47,020 nt of DNA from JBCCGG01 sp039029395 (GTDB lineage: Bacteria; Pseudomonadota; Alphaproteobacteria; Kiloniellales; JAKSDN01), in NCBI GenBank assembly GCA_039029395.1, contig JBCCGG010000048.1, positions 1-47,020 on the forward strand, in the 5' to 3' direction. The position numbers were made by a program, and so were the translations under genes. This document shows positions 26,254 to 34,454 of this stretch, piece by piece; the first letter of the stretch is position 1; every line of letters begins with the position of its first letter. Below the pieces are notes generated by a model that did not search any database, had not been told where the DNA came from, and saw only the letters and a program-made list of their open reading frames with translations.

Positions 26254-28047
26254 TCAATTTTCCTCGAAGCGATCCAGGGTCATGTCTATCAAGCTGAGGT
26301 CAAGGGGGTCGCCCAACTCGTTTGAAAGGTCACGCGCCGACTGGAGATCTTCAATCGCGCCCTTGGTGTCACCGAGCAGACCTTTTAGTGCGCCACGATT
26401 GGCAAATGCTTTTACCACAAGTCGAGTCGAGAGATCATCTTGCGCGACCACAGCCCCAAAGTCCTCGATCGCGCCGCCCGTGTCGTCGAACTCGGCTCTC
26501 GTTTCGCCGCGACGAATGAGAGCGTTGGCTACACGGTGGCTCGGCGCACTCGGCATTTCGACGACCGCCGTGAAATCCTCGGTGGCCCCTTCTACATCGC
26601 CAATTTCGCTCTTCCTATCGCCACGAAGAAGCAAAGCCTGGGCAACTCGATCGCAAGGGGCACCGACCTGCTCGATCACCGCGCTATAGTCCTGGAGAGC
26701 CTCTTGTGTGTTGCCATGTCGAAAATTCTTGTTTCCGCGGTGTAAGACAGCTCCCAACACGAGATCTTGTACGGAATCATCTTGCTCAATAACCGCACGC
26801 CACGATGATTCGAACTTCCGTCCGAAAAGCGGCCGATCCTTGCCGAACAAGGGAAGCGCGCAAGCGATGAGGCACTCTGTTGGGCCATCCACGAGATCGA
26901 TATCGGCCAAAGGTGCACAGGCGGCCAGGAGCGTGGCGAAGCCTCGGTCATGTTCAATGGGGCAGGCGATTTGGCCGGCAAGTCGCCAGGTTATGTTCGT
27001 CGCTTCGACTCTCATGAGGTCTAGATGCGTGTTCGCGAACCAACGACGTGCCGCCCAATGGCGAAGATCCGGCCCCAAACTTGGATAGGGGGCATCTTCC
27101 AGAACCAAGGCGTTGATGAGGCCTTGAAAAGTGTCGACGGCTAGGTCGCCGAACAACTGGTCTCGGATTAACATCCAGCTAACTTCGTCAAGGCGGGGCA
27201 AGCACGAAAGGCGAACCGCAAAGACCAACTCTTGGGACGAAAGTGTCGGTAACAGCTGGTCGAGCGGGGTGTCCGGCAATGGCTCACCGCCGAAAGGCAG
27301 TAGCTCATAGATCTCGGCCGCATCGCAGTTCTCAACTAGATCCATGGCACGCGAATAGGCTTCGTCTCGGCCTTTTCGATCGACCGGGCCGGGATGTTGG
27401 ATGCCCAGAAAAATGTGCGTTTCGGATGAGACCTCCAACCGGTTGGCCAGATCCTCAAGGACCGAAATCTCGATGTGCAGGCAGGGCGATGCCTCCCAAG
27501 CATCCAGAATCAGCACAATCGGGCGTTCGCTTAGGTGCCAGGCTGCAGTCGTCAGATCCCGGGCCTGCTCCTCGTTGAGCCGGGCGAACGGCAAATCGCC
27601 GTCTTCCTTGTCATAGGGTAAAGTCGCCAATTCGTGAAACGCCGCTTCCACTATCTTTTGGATAGCCTCTGGGGATGTAGGCGCCGCGTTGTCGACGTCT
27701 TCGAGGAGCTGGCCCACCGCACGAACCGAAGAGGATGTCACATAACCGGTTTGTCGCTCCCACACGCTCTGGGCCTGCGCGCGCAGGGTGCTGTCCGACA
27801 GCCATCGTCCGTAAAGATCCGCCGCCGCGTACAGCAAATGACTCGACTCCGCACCCTTGCTTTCGTGGTACCCGACCAGCACCCCCTCTTCCGTCAGGCG
27901 ACGGGCGACCTCGATCAGCGTCCAGGTCTTGCCCATGGTCGGCCGCGCCACCACCGCCGTCAGGCCCGGCTGCCGCGCCCGGGCCATGAGGTGCGCGATG
28001 TGGGGCTCGCGCCCGAAGAGTTTGTTCTTCTTGAAGGGCTCCGCCAT
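26254..28047 (-). CDS. STAND-like NTPase with C-terminal TPR repeats
   Basis: A protein of about 597 residues. KLFGREPHIAHLM (9-21) is a typical entry to STAND/AAA NTPases. A P-loop ARPTMGKTW lies at 34-42, with its first Gly replaced by Ala. Walker B is IVLILDAWE (177-185). A predicted winged-helix/sensor region follows, and from about residue 430 to the end there are several TPR-like repeats with A..RG..K...GD..GA..D(F/Y). Such proteins act as switch-like sensors, in bacteria often in regulation or anti-phage defence. No effector domain is visible. Base composition is lower in GC than neighbours. I prefer ATG 28047; GTG 28071 is possible. It heads the STAND/PLP/TenA-like operon. Confidence 0.72.
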   Translation of the reverse strand: MAEPFKKNKLFGREPHIAHLMARARQPGLTAVVARPTMGKTWTLIEVARRLTEEGVLVGYHESKGAESSHLLYAAADLYGRWLSDSTLRAQAQSVWERQTGYVTSSSVRAVGQLLEDVDNAAPTSPEAIQKIVEAAFHELATLPYDKEDGDLPFARLNEEQARDLTTAAWHLSERPIVLILDAWEASPCLHIEISVLEDLANRLEVSSETHIFLGIQHPGPVDRKGRDEAYSRAMDLVENCDAAEIYELLPFGGEPLPDTPLDQLLPTLSSQELVFAVRLSCLPRLDEVSWMLIRDQLFGDLAVDTFQGLINALVLEDAPYPSLGPDLRHWAARRWFANTHLDLMRVEATNITWRLAGQIACPIEHDRGFATLLAACAPLADIDLVDGPTECLIACALPLFGKDRPLFGRKFESSWRAVIEQDDSVQDLVLGAVLHRGNKNFRHGNTQEALQDYSAVIEQVGAPCDRVAQALLLRGDRKSEIGDVEGATEDFTAVVEMPSAPSHRVANALIRRGETRAEFDDTGGAIEDFGAVVAQDDLSTRLVVKAFANRGALKGLLGDTKGAIEDLQSARDLSNELGDPLDLSLIDMTLDRFEEN

Positions 28048-28155
28048 GGCTTCCCGCCTGGTGTCATCCACACCAGGAACTATAGGTGAGCCGCCCGCGC
28101 TCTACCACGGGAAAGCCTTTGCGCGGGCGCCTGCGTGCACCCAGAATGCCGTCCC

Positions 28156-29268
28156 ATGACGCCCGATGTGGAAACCCTCGTGATCGGCGCCGGGGCGGTT
28201 GGTCTCGCCTGCGCGAAGGCCTTGGCGGCGGCGGGCCAGGAAGTGCTGGTGCTGGAGGCGGCGGACATCATCGGGGCCGGGGTCTCCTCGCGCAACAGCG
28301 AGGTCATCCATGCCGGGCTCTACTACCAGCCGGGCAGCTTTCGGGCGCGCTTTTGTGTTGCCGGCAAGAAGGCGCTCTATCGCTTCTGCGCGGAGAACGG
28401 GGTCGCGGTCAAACGGTCCGGCAAGCTGGTGGTGGCGACTCGGGCCGCCGAGATCCCACGCTTGAAAGCGCTGGCCGAGAATGCGCGCGCCAACGGGGTC
28501 GACGACCTGACCCTGCTAACCGGCGCCGAGGCCCGGGCGCTGGAGCCGCAGTTGGCCTGCGAGGCGGCGCTGCTGTCGCCGTCGACCGGCGTGTTCGACA
28601 GCCACGGCTACATGCTGGCCCTGCAGGGGCACCTGGAACACCACGGCGGGCAGGTCGTGCTCAACAGCAAGGTGACCGATGCCCGGCCGACCGCCGAGGG
28701 CCTCTTTCGGGTCGAGACCGAGGGGGCCGCGTTGACCTGCCGGCGCCTGGTCAACGCAGCCGGCCTGGGGGCGAGCGAGATCGGCGCCAGGCTGCACCGG
28801 GAGGGGCCCTACCGCGCCCCCCAGACATACCCAGCCAAGGGCCACTGGTTCCAGGCGACCGGTGCCGCGCCCTTCAAGCACTTGATCTATCCCCTGCCGG
28901 ACGGCGCTTGGCTCGGCCTACATCTCACCATCGACGTGGCCGGCCGGGTGCGCCTTGGCCCGGACCTTGAGTGGGTCGAGGGGATCGACTACCGCTTCGA
29001 GGACCCGGCGGGTGCTCGGCGCGCCACCTTCTTGCGCGAGGTGCGGCGCTATTGGCCCGATTTGCCCGAAGATGCCCTGGTGCCCGACACCACCGGCATC
29101 CGCCCGAAGATTTACCGAAAGGGCGAACCGGTGGCCGATTTCGCGGTGCACGGTCCGGCCGAGCACGGCCTGGCGAACCTGGTCGGCCTCTACGGCATCG
29201 AGAGCCCGGGGCTGACCGCGTCGCTTGCGATCGGGGAACATGTGGCGGGGCTGCTCCGGGACGGCTAG
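28156..29268 (+). CDS. FAD-dependent oxidoreductase, L-2-hydroxyglutarate oxidase-like
   Basis: A 370-residue DAO-family flavoenzyme. The dinucleotide-binding motif is VIGAGAVGLACAKALAAAG near the N-terminus, followed by SSRNSEVIHAGLYYQPGS, a signature of the LhgO/L2HGDH group, and the C-terminal GIRPKIYRKGEPVADFAVHG and LVGLYGIESPGLTASLAIGEHVA. This enzyme oxidises L-2-hydroxyglutarate to 2-oxoglutarate, passing electrons to the quinone pool or oxygen. I start it at the ATG at 28156; an ATG at 28135 adds seven residues before the FAD motif. It overlaps the convergent small gene after it by 4 bp. Confidence 0.88.
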   Translation: MTPDVETLVIGAGAVGLACAKALAAAGQEVLVLEAADIIGAGVSSRNSEVIHAGLYYQPGSFRARFCVAGKKALYRFCAENGVAVKRSGKLVVATRAAEIPRLKALAENARANGVDDLTLLTGAEARALEPQLACEAALLSPSTGVFDSHGYMLALQGHLEHHGGQVVLNSKVTDARPTAEGLFRVETEGAALTCRRLVNAAGLGASEIGARLHREGPYRAPQTYPAKGHWFQATGAAPFKHLIYPLPDGAWLGLHLTIDVAGRVRLGPDLEWVEGIDYRFEDPAGARRATFLREVRRYWPDLPEDALVPDTTGIRPKIYRKGEPVADFAVHGPAEHGLANLVGLYGIESPGLTASLAIGEHVAGLLRDG

Positions 29269-29519
29269 GTGCCGTGCGGTGGGTCCTTGTCGGTCCCCCT
29301 GGCGGTCACCTCTGCGATCATGCGCATGTGGGCCAGCAGGTTGGCGCCGACCGGCCTTGCGCCTTCGGGCAGATAGGACTCGGCGGTCCGAAAAGCCTCG
29401 GTCATCGACTCGGCCGGTAGAACGTTTCGCTTGCGTAAGGTGCCGAGCGTCACCGCTAGGAGAGAGGCCAAGGCGATCAGCTGGGCGCTGGTGACGGTCC
29501 AAAGCTCCATGTCTTCCAT
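29265..29519 (-). CDS. Small membrane-anchored hypothetical protein
   Basis: An 84-residue protein with a single hydrophobic helix close to the start (SAQLIALASLLAVTLGTL, about residues 9-26) and a charged helical tail (MTEAFRTAESYLPEG). The ATG at 29519 has AGGA 8 bp upstream, and is better than a TTG at 29525. The tail contains no recognisable domain. It may be a small signalling or scaffold membrane protein. It overlaps the FAD enzyme stop by 4 bp on the other strand and lies 46 bp downstream of the Popeye-like gene, so it may belong to that transcript. Confidence 0.55.
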   Translation of the reverse strand: MEDMELWTVTSAQLIALASLLAVTLGTLRKRNVLPAESMTEAFRTAESYLPEGARPVGANLLAHMRMIAEVTARGTDKDPPHGT

Positions 29520-29565
29520 GTGCAATTCCTTTCAATCCGCTTTCAATTACAAGAATATCCGACCC

Positions 29566-30255
29566 CTACGCCTGCGCCAAACGCACGTTGTGGCTGGCGA
29601 TCTTGGCGGAGAGATCCAGGCCGATCGCGGCCTGCAGGGCGCCGACCACCTCGGGGCGCCGCTTCTTCAGCTTGTCGAGCTCACTGCAGCGCCACACCAG
29701 GCAGCGCAGGGGCTCAGTCGCGACCACCGTGGCGGTCGACCGGTCGCCGGTCAGATAGGAGATCTCGCCGACGAACTTGCCGGGCCCGATCTGGGTCACG
29801 ACGTGATCGCCCAGCAACACGGCCGCCTGGCCCGAGGCGATCAGGTACATGGAGTTTAGATGGATGCCCTGGCGCACCAGGCAATCCTCGGGTTTGAGGT
29901 CGCGCCACTGGCCCCGGCGCAGCAGCTTGCGCACCAAGACCGGGTCGACCGCGCCGAAGGTGCTCTCCTTCAGGCGTTTTTCCTCCTCGGTCAGGCGCAT
30001 CAGGTGGCGCTCGCTGATCAGCCAGATCGAGTGCACCACGTTGATCGCGATGAAGGTGGCGGCCCAAATCACCACGATCCAGCGCGGGTCAGGCAAGGCC
30101 CGATAGGCGGCGTAGCCCATGGCCAGGTTGGCCAGGATCGAAAGACAGCGCAGCCACAGGATATCGCGCACCAAAAAGGCGACCGCGCTGAGCCCGAAGC
30201 CGGCATGGATCAGGGCGTCGGTCAGGGGCGCGCCGCCGTAGGGTTCCATCATCAT
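29566..30255 (-). CDS. Popeye-like membrane protein with cyclic-nucleotide-binding domain
   Basis: A 229-residue protein. Three hydrophobic segments (about 18-32, 34-52 and 59-80) are followed by a CRP-like cyclic-nucleotide-binding fold (about 95-215). The binding cassette region is GPGKFVGEISYLTGDRSTATVVA (157-179), with the usual Gly-Glu and an Arg. Three short membrane helices plus one cNMP domain is the plan of Popeye-domain proteins, which are known in animals and in some bacteria. Binding of cAMP is likely but not shown; there is no HTH or kinase domain. Start is the first of three adjacent ATGs, with GGGAG upstream. A truncated copy of its 5' end lies at 31977-32084. Confidence 0.7.
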   Translation of the reverse strand: MMMEPYGGAPLTDALIHAGFGLSAVAFLVRDILWLRCLSILANLAMGYAAYRALPDPRWIVVIWAATFIAINVVHSIWLISERHLMRLTEEEKRLKESTFGAVDPVLVRKLLRRGQWRDLKPEDCLVRQGIHLNSMYLIASGQAAVLLGDHVVTQIGPGKFVGEISYLTGDRSTATVVATEPLRCLVWRCSELDKLKKRRPEVVGALQAAIGLDLSAKIASHNVRLAQA

Positions 30256-30317
30256 CGCGTCTTGCTCCCGGGACTGGAGGTGCCCGGAGCATAGACCAAT
30301 TCGCGACGGCGTTCCGA

Positions 30318-30821
30318 TCAGACCGGCGTGATCGAGTAGATCAGCTCGCCGCGAAACTTGCCTTGGTCGGGCTGCCAGGGAAAGTAAATGACCCACTGAA
30401 GATGGAGCTTGGCGCCGATATCGTCGAAGCCGGCGAAGGGCTTGATCAGTGTGCCGGTCATGTTGACCACGTCGAGCACCCCCTGCGGGCCGATGACCAG
30501 GGCCTGGGGGACCCATTCCATGTTCTCGATGGCGCCCAGAAAGACCCGGTAAAACTGAGCGGCTTCCCCGTAGCCCTGCCAGCGCTGGCCGGCGAAGTCT
30601 AAGTCCATCACGCAGTCCTCGGTGAAAACGCTCAACATGGTCTTCATCTGGGCCTGGAACACCGCTTCGGTGAAGGGCTTGAACAAGACCTCCTCGGCCT
30701 GAACGTGGATCAGCCAGGCGCGGCGCACAGCATCGTAGCTTTCGGGCGTGACGTCCCAGGTGATTGGCTGACCCTCAAATCGCGGATCGGCCAGCAGCTC
30801 GGCGACGGGATCGGCGGTCAT
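30318..30821 (-). CDS. SnoaL/NTF2-like protein
   Basis: A 167-residue protein with an NTF2-like layout: an N-terminal helical part, EVLFKPFTEAVFQAQ, then MLSVFTEDCVMDLDFAGQRWQGYGEAAQFYRVFLGAI and C-terminal strands LHLQWVIYFPWQPDQGKFRGELIYSI. The segment with FTEDCVMDL and a helix after it is typical of SnoaL-like domains. Some family members are isomerases or cyclases, others only bind small ligands. There is no signal peptide. It lies between the Popeye-like gene and the polysaccharide deacetylase on the same strand, with gaps of about 60 and 130 bp. Its function is unknown. Confidence 0.7.
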   Translation of the reverse strand: MTADPVAELLADPRFEGQPITWDVTPESYDAVRRAWLIHVQAEEVLFKPFTEAVFQAQMKTMLSVFTEDCVMDLDFAGQRWQGYGEAAQFYRVFLGAIENMEWVPQALVIGPQGVLDVVNMTGTLIKPFAGFDDIGAKLHLQWVIYFPWQPDQGKFRGELIYSITPV

Positions 30822-30951
30822 CGGCTCTCCTTTAGCTCGCGGGGGCAGGCTAGCACGCGCGGGCCGCGCCTATACAGCGGCTCGAGTTTCCTAGGCCTCG
30901 GTATGATTTCTCCGGCGTCTCGGGGGTCGCGCTTTCGCGCCGGGCGCTGCC

Positions 30952-31980
30952 TCAAGCGCGATTGAACAGCCTTCGGGACAGCTCCTCCCCGGTGCAATCG
31001 CGTACGTCATAGCGGGGCAGGAGGTAGGGATTGGTCAGGCCGCGAACCTGACCCTGGCGCGTGGAGCAAGCGCGCTTATAGCCCGAAGCCTTGACCCGGC
31101 GCACGGTGGCTGGGCAAAAGTCCCCATAGGGATAGGCGAAACTGGTCACGGGCGTGCCGGTCATCTCCTCAAGCGCCGCCTTGCCGCCCTCGATCTCGGC
31201 TTCCCGGTGGTCCTCGTCGTGCCGTGGCAGGCTCGGGTGGGAGACCGTGTGGCCGCCGACTTCGATCAAGCCGCCCTCGGCGAGCTCACGCAGCTGGCGC
31301 GCGGTCATTGTGTCCAGTCCGTCACCGGAGTCCACAGGGTCGCCCGCCCAAGCTCTGATCCCCGCCAGATGCCTCTGCTGATCCGCAGCCTTGAGCGGCT
31401 GCAGCAAGGACCAGACACGATGATACAACTCGATTCGGCTTCCCGGCCGTGCTTGCCAAACTCTCACGGCGCGGTCCCGCGCGCGGTCGGACGGGCTGTA
31501 GTGGACGGCATCATTGAGCTCGAAACGGTGGACCTCGCCGCCTTGGGTGAGCTCAAGCGTTGGCGGCAGGGTCCCTGGGCGCAGCAGCAGGGCGGCAAGC
31601 TCCTCCCACCAGAAGCTCCGGCCAGAGTCCATGGTGCCGCTGACCACAAAGACCGTTGCCGGCACGGCGTGTTTTTCCAGCAAGGGCCGGGCCTTCTCGA
31701 AGTTGTCCAGGTAGCCGTCGTCCATGGTGATCGCGACGGCGCCCTTGAAAGGCGCGCCGTGGTTGGATGTTTTCGTGAAGTGGTCGAGACGAACCGCTCG
31801 ACCGAAACGTCGGATCACCTCGAGATGCTCTTCGAAATGCCGTGGCGTTACGCTGAGGCCCCAGGGGTCCAGCTCGGGTTCGGCCACCCGGTGATAGCAC
31901 AGTATGATGCCGCCGGGCGCCAGGGCATCAATCGCGCGCCGTCCGTAACGCCTTAACCTCGTCGTACCGCGGAGTCTCAT
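30952..31980 (-). CDS. Polysaccharide deacetylase (NodB domain)
   Basis: A 342-residue carbohydrate esterase family 4 protein expected to remove N- or O-acetyl groups from a surface polysaccharide. The NodB domain begins PGGIILCYHRVAEPE and has the metal and catalytic Asp pair in AITMDDGYLDNF (D87-D88), the metal-binding His pair in GGHTVSHPSL, and SFAYPYGDFCPATVRRV, which lines the groove. There is no signal peptide; the start MRLRGTTRLRRYGRR is basic, so it may be cytoplasmic or tail-anchored by other means. It starts right where the truncated Popeye-like fragment ends. It fits the glycan genes further right. Confidence 0.88.
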   Translation of the reverse strand: MRLRGTTRLRRYGRRAIDALAPGGIILCYHRVAEPELDPWGLSVTPRHFEEHLEVIRRFGRAVRLDHFTKTSNHGAPFKGAVAITMDDGYLDNFEKARPLLEKHAVPATVFVVSGTMDSGRSFWWEELAALLLRPGTLPPTLELTQGGEVHRFELNDAVHYSPSDRARDRAVRVWQARPGSRIELYHRVWSLLQPLKAADQQRHLAGIRAWAGDPVDSGDGLDTMTARQLRELAEGGLIEVGGHTVSHPSLPRHDEDHREAEIEGGKAALEEMTGTPVTSFAYPYGDFCPATVRRVKASGYKRACSTRQGQVRGLTNPYLLPRYDVRDCTGEELSRRLFNRA

Positions 31981-32090
31981 AACGACAGGATCTCACCGCG
32001 CGGCCCCGTTGCCGCCGAACGATCCGAGCCGGCGCGGATCAGCGCCTCGGTCAGGTGCATGCCGCTGTAAGGATCCATCATCATCGCGTC
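31977..32090 (-). pseudogene. Truncated copy of the Popeye-like gene 5' end
   Basis: Three ATGs at 32076-32084 are followed by MMDPYSG..LTEALIRAG, clearly related to MMEPYGG..LTDALIHAG of the intact gene at 29566-30255. Homology breaks after about 18 codons, and the remnant runs to a stop at 31977 inside the deacetylase start. The upstream DNA (to about 32127) also resembles that of the intact gene. By eye the nucleotide identity is about 75-80%, so the copy is old or came from a related strain. It is directly joined to the metF fragment upstream. Confidence 0.75.
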
Positions 32091-32146
32091 TTACTCCCAA
32101 AGCGGGGGAACCTGCAGCATAGCGCAGATTCAGATGACGTACGTGG

Positions 32147-32251
32147 CTAGAACGCGACCGGTTGCCGCGCAGTCAGGATACCGGAGTCCTTGATCACCTC
32201 TACAATCCCGTCGCTGCCCTGGAGCGGTGCCATGACATGCACGCCCGCTCC
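32147..32251 (-). pseudogene. metF: Truncated copy of the metF 3' end
   Basis: Translated in the minus strand, this segment reads GVHVMAPLQGSDG, then IKDSGILTARQPVAF and stop. It matches the end of the intact MetF at 35365: GVHLMAPLQGSDA, IEDSGILTSRQPVAV. The stop codon is in the same place. About 80% of bases agree by eye. Homology stops before 32251. The segment is followed, after 62 bp, by the truncated Popeye-like start, so the joined fragments preserve an older metF-to-Popeye junction. Confidence 0.8.
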
Positions 32252-32460
32252 GCCCGTCATTCGTTCGTGCGCGCGGGTCTTTCGAATGATTTTGCTCCCG
32301 CTGGAAACCGTCGCTCCAATCGGCCATGATGACCTGATCACGCTGCCTCAAACAACAGCTTGAAAGACCTGGCTCAACTCACCAGAGACTGTAAGTCGCC
32401 CAACTCACCTACACCGCGCCTTGGACACGGTCCCGTGAATGACATCCATCAGAGACTCAT
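32252..32460. other. Intergenic, no supported gene
   Basis: Between the metF fragment and the acyltransferase-like gene I see no convincing gene. Base composition falls from GC-rich to AT-richer across this stretch, so the left boundary of the low-GC segment probably lies here. It should also hold the promoter of the gene starting at 32461, but no clear -35/-10 pair stands out. Confidence 0.5.
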
Positions 32461-33372
32461 ATGCGTTTGATTCGATCTAGGGATCTCGCTGATCTTACAT
32501 TGCTTCTTGCTTTGTTTCCGAGCGCTTGGCTTCTCCCGGAAAGACACTGGGGGCAATGGACACGTTTCCTTGGCCGGTTGCATGTACGTTTTTTGGGCCA
32601 GCGTGGGATGCATCTACAATCCCTTTTGGAAGAGAATTTTGGCCTAAGTCCTCTCGACCTCGAAATTGAGTTCCGAGACTACAATTATCGAGAACTCTTG
32701 GCGTACCTCCGTGAACATAGTCCGTCGCCCTGGAAACCGGAAATTGAGGTATTTGGCCAGAGTCACATAGACACCGGTCTAGAGAGGGGAAAAGGGGTCC
32801 TTCTTTGGGTGTGCCCGCTTCTCCATAGTGATCTGGTATCTAAGAAAGGGCTTCATGAAGCCGGATACCGTGTAAATCATCTCAGCGAATTGGGGCATGG
32901 CGGGTCCGATACTCGGTTTGGCATTCGGTACTTGAACCCGATTAAAACCAGTATCGAAGAACGATACTGCGAACGAATTGTAATGGGATTGGGCGGAAAA
33001 GGACAGGCGGTGCGGCAACTGATCGAGCGCTTAGAAGGGAATCAGATCGTGTCTATTACTGCGCTTCAAAAGGGCCGCCGTGTCGCCGAACGACCATTTT
33101 TGGGCGGCATCTTGCGGCTGGCGAAGGGAGGTCCAAGCATCGCCTCAGTTGCTGGCGCTACCTTGCTGCCGGTTTTCACGGTGACCACCAACAGGGGCAG
33201 GCACCAGGTCTACATAGAACCACCATTAACTTCGGAGGCTGAACGCCCGGAGGACGCTGAGGAGGAAATTGTTTCTCAATACGCAAGAATACTGGAGAAA
33301 TACATACGCAAGCATCCCGCAGCGTGGAGAGGCTGGCTTGGGTCGCCAAACTACTGGCGATTGGTTTCGTGA
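32461..33372 (+). CDS. LpxL/HtrB-like acyltransferase homolog with altered active site
   Basis: A 303-residue protein of the lysophospholipid acyltransferase-like superfamily that includes LpxL. LLALFPSAWLLPERHWGQW is the usual N-terminal hydrophobic start; GVLLWVCPLLHSDLV (112-126) aligns with the segment that normally holds the HX4(D/E) catalytic pair, but the His position is Pro. VSITALQKGRRVAERPFLGG and VAGATLLPVFTVTTNRG are like LpxL. It may act by another mechanism or merely bind. GC content is much lower than in flanking genes, so it was probably acquired. Its 3' end overlaps the convergent ATP-grasp gene by 22 bp. Confidence 0.65.
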   Translation: MRLIRSRDLADLTLLLALFPSAWLLPERHWGQWTRFLGRLHVRFLGQRGMHLQSLLEENFGLSPLDLEIEFRDYNYRELLAYLREHSPSPWKPEIEVFGQSHIDTGLERGKGVLLWVCPLLHSDLVSKKGLHEAGYRVNHLSELGHGGSDTRFGIRYLNPIKTSIEERYCERIVMGLGGKGQAVRQLIERLEGNQIVSITALQKGRRVAERPFLGGILRLAKGGPSIASVAGATLLPVFTVTTNRGRHQVYIEPPLTSEAERPEDAEEEIVSQYARILEKYIRKHPAAWRGWLGSPNYWRLVS

Positions 33373-34454
33373 TCCGCCACCGCTGTACGGCCAAGAGAAA
33401 GGACCTTTGGCAAAGGATCAGTGACAACCTGCAGGATGGACTGCAAGTTTGATCTGGTTAGCCGAGGCAACACATGCCAAGGGCGCCGGACGAGCTCACC
33501 TGTCAGAAAGTAAGGACCGTGACGGTATCCATCATTTAAACCAATTCGATCACCTTGCGCCGCGCGGATGCCGAGCGCGACGAAATTGACGCCTTGCCAC
33601 AATGACGCCGAAAGCGTGTACCAGAAGCGCGGATTGCATTCGAAAACAGTGATCGCGCCGTCGTCTCCGAGGCGCGTGTCGATGTTCGCAACGCCGGAAT
33701 AGTTAGCGGCCTTCACTATCTTACGCCCAATATCGAGCACCTCAGGGTGGTCTATGGTCTCCAACCGCCCGGCGCCACCTATCGTCGTCTCCCAAAGATA
33801 CAGGGTCCAGGCCAAGACTTCGCCGTCGACGGCCAGCACATTGAGGCTGATATCCCGACCGGATACGAATCTCTGAGCAATCAAAGGCAGCGCGTTGTAG
33901 GAGTTGGGCCGCGAAAGGTAGCGTTCGAGCGCCGAAAGATCATCCACCAGTACCATGCCGTGGCCTGATTCACCTCTGAGCGGCTTTATAAGAAACGGAA
34001 ACCCCAGCGCTTCAAGCTCTTTCCGGTCGAGGGCCTCGATCCTTTCAAGGATAATCGTCTCAGGATGCGGCAAGCCGTGTTGTGCCATGAAACGCGCGAA
34101 CTGCCATTTATCGTCCAGCCCGACCAGCACATTCACCGAGCTACAGGGAAAGATGATCACGCCATCCAAAGAATTGCCTGCCTCCGCAAGAAAGGCGTTG
34201 GCCGCAACGTCGACAGGGACAAGTGCCTCAATCTCACCCTTGCCGATGATGTCCTTGAGATCGCTCAGACCTTGAGTCAGACCTTCAGGTGATACTGAGA
34301 AGTCAAGTGCCGCATAGCTCTGAACGTAGCGGGAATAGCGCATCGGGCTGTTGGGGGCGCGCCCAACAGCAAAGATGTTGGCGCCCATTGCCGCCAAGCT
34401 GTAGGCCACCTTGAGCGCCAGCGAATCGGATTCGAACAGAAGCAAGACATTCAA
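33351..34454 (-). CDS. ATP-grasp ligase
   Basis: A 367-residue ATP-grasp protein like PylC and carbamoyl-phosphate-synthase-type ligases. The N-terminal Rossmann-like part is NVLLLFESDSLALKVAYSLA. The ATP-binding core has DKWQFARFMAQHGLPHPET, the FPFLIKPLRGESGHGM loop, ISLNVLAVDGEVLAW and the metal site FECNPRFWYTLSASLWQGVN. Such enzymes join a carboxylate, via an acyl phosphate, to an amine or other nucleophile. The substrate is unknown. It shares the low-GC composition of its neighbours. Its ATG overlaps the stop of the GNAT gene by 4 bp, so the two work together; the acyltransferase-like gene converges on it. Confidence 0.85.
   Translation of the reverse strand: MNVLLLFESDSLALKVAYSLAAMGANIFAVGRAPNSPMRYSRYVQSYAALDFSVSPEGLTQGLSDLKDIIGKGEIEALVPVDVAANAFLAEAGNSLDGVIIFPCSSVNVLVGLDDKWQFARFMAQHGLPHPETIILERIEALDRKELEALGFPFLIKPLRGESGHGMVLVDDLSALERYLSRPNSYNALPLIAQRFVSGRDISLNVLAVDGEVLAWTLYLWETTIGGAGRLETIDHPEVLDIGRKIVKAANYSGVANIDTRLGDDGAITVFECNPRFWYTLSASLWQGVNFVALGIRAAQGDRIGLNDGYRHGPYFLTGELVRRPWHVLPRLTRSNLQSILQVVTDPLPKVLSLGRTAVADHETNRQ

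Noticed and set aside
26254..28047. Calling the STAND-like gene an anti-phage Avs protein
   Set aside because: It has no nuclease, TIR or other effector domain and no defence genes nearby.
32130..32351. Short minus-strand genes in the metF fragment
   Set aside because: They are explained by the decayed metF 3' end; there is no start or ribosome site supporting a new gene.
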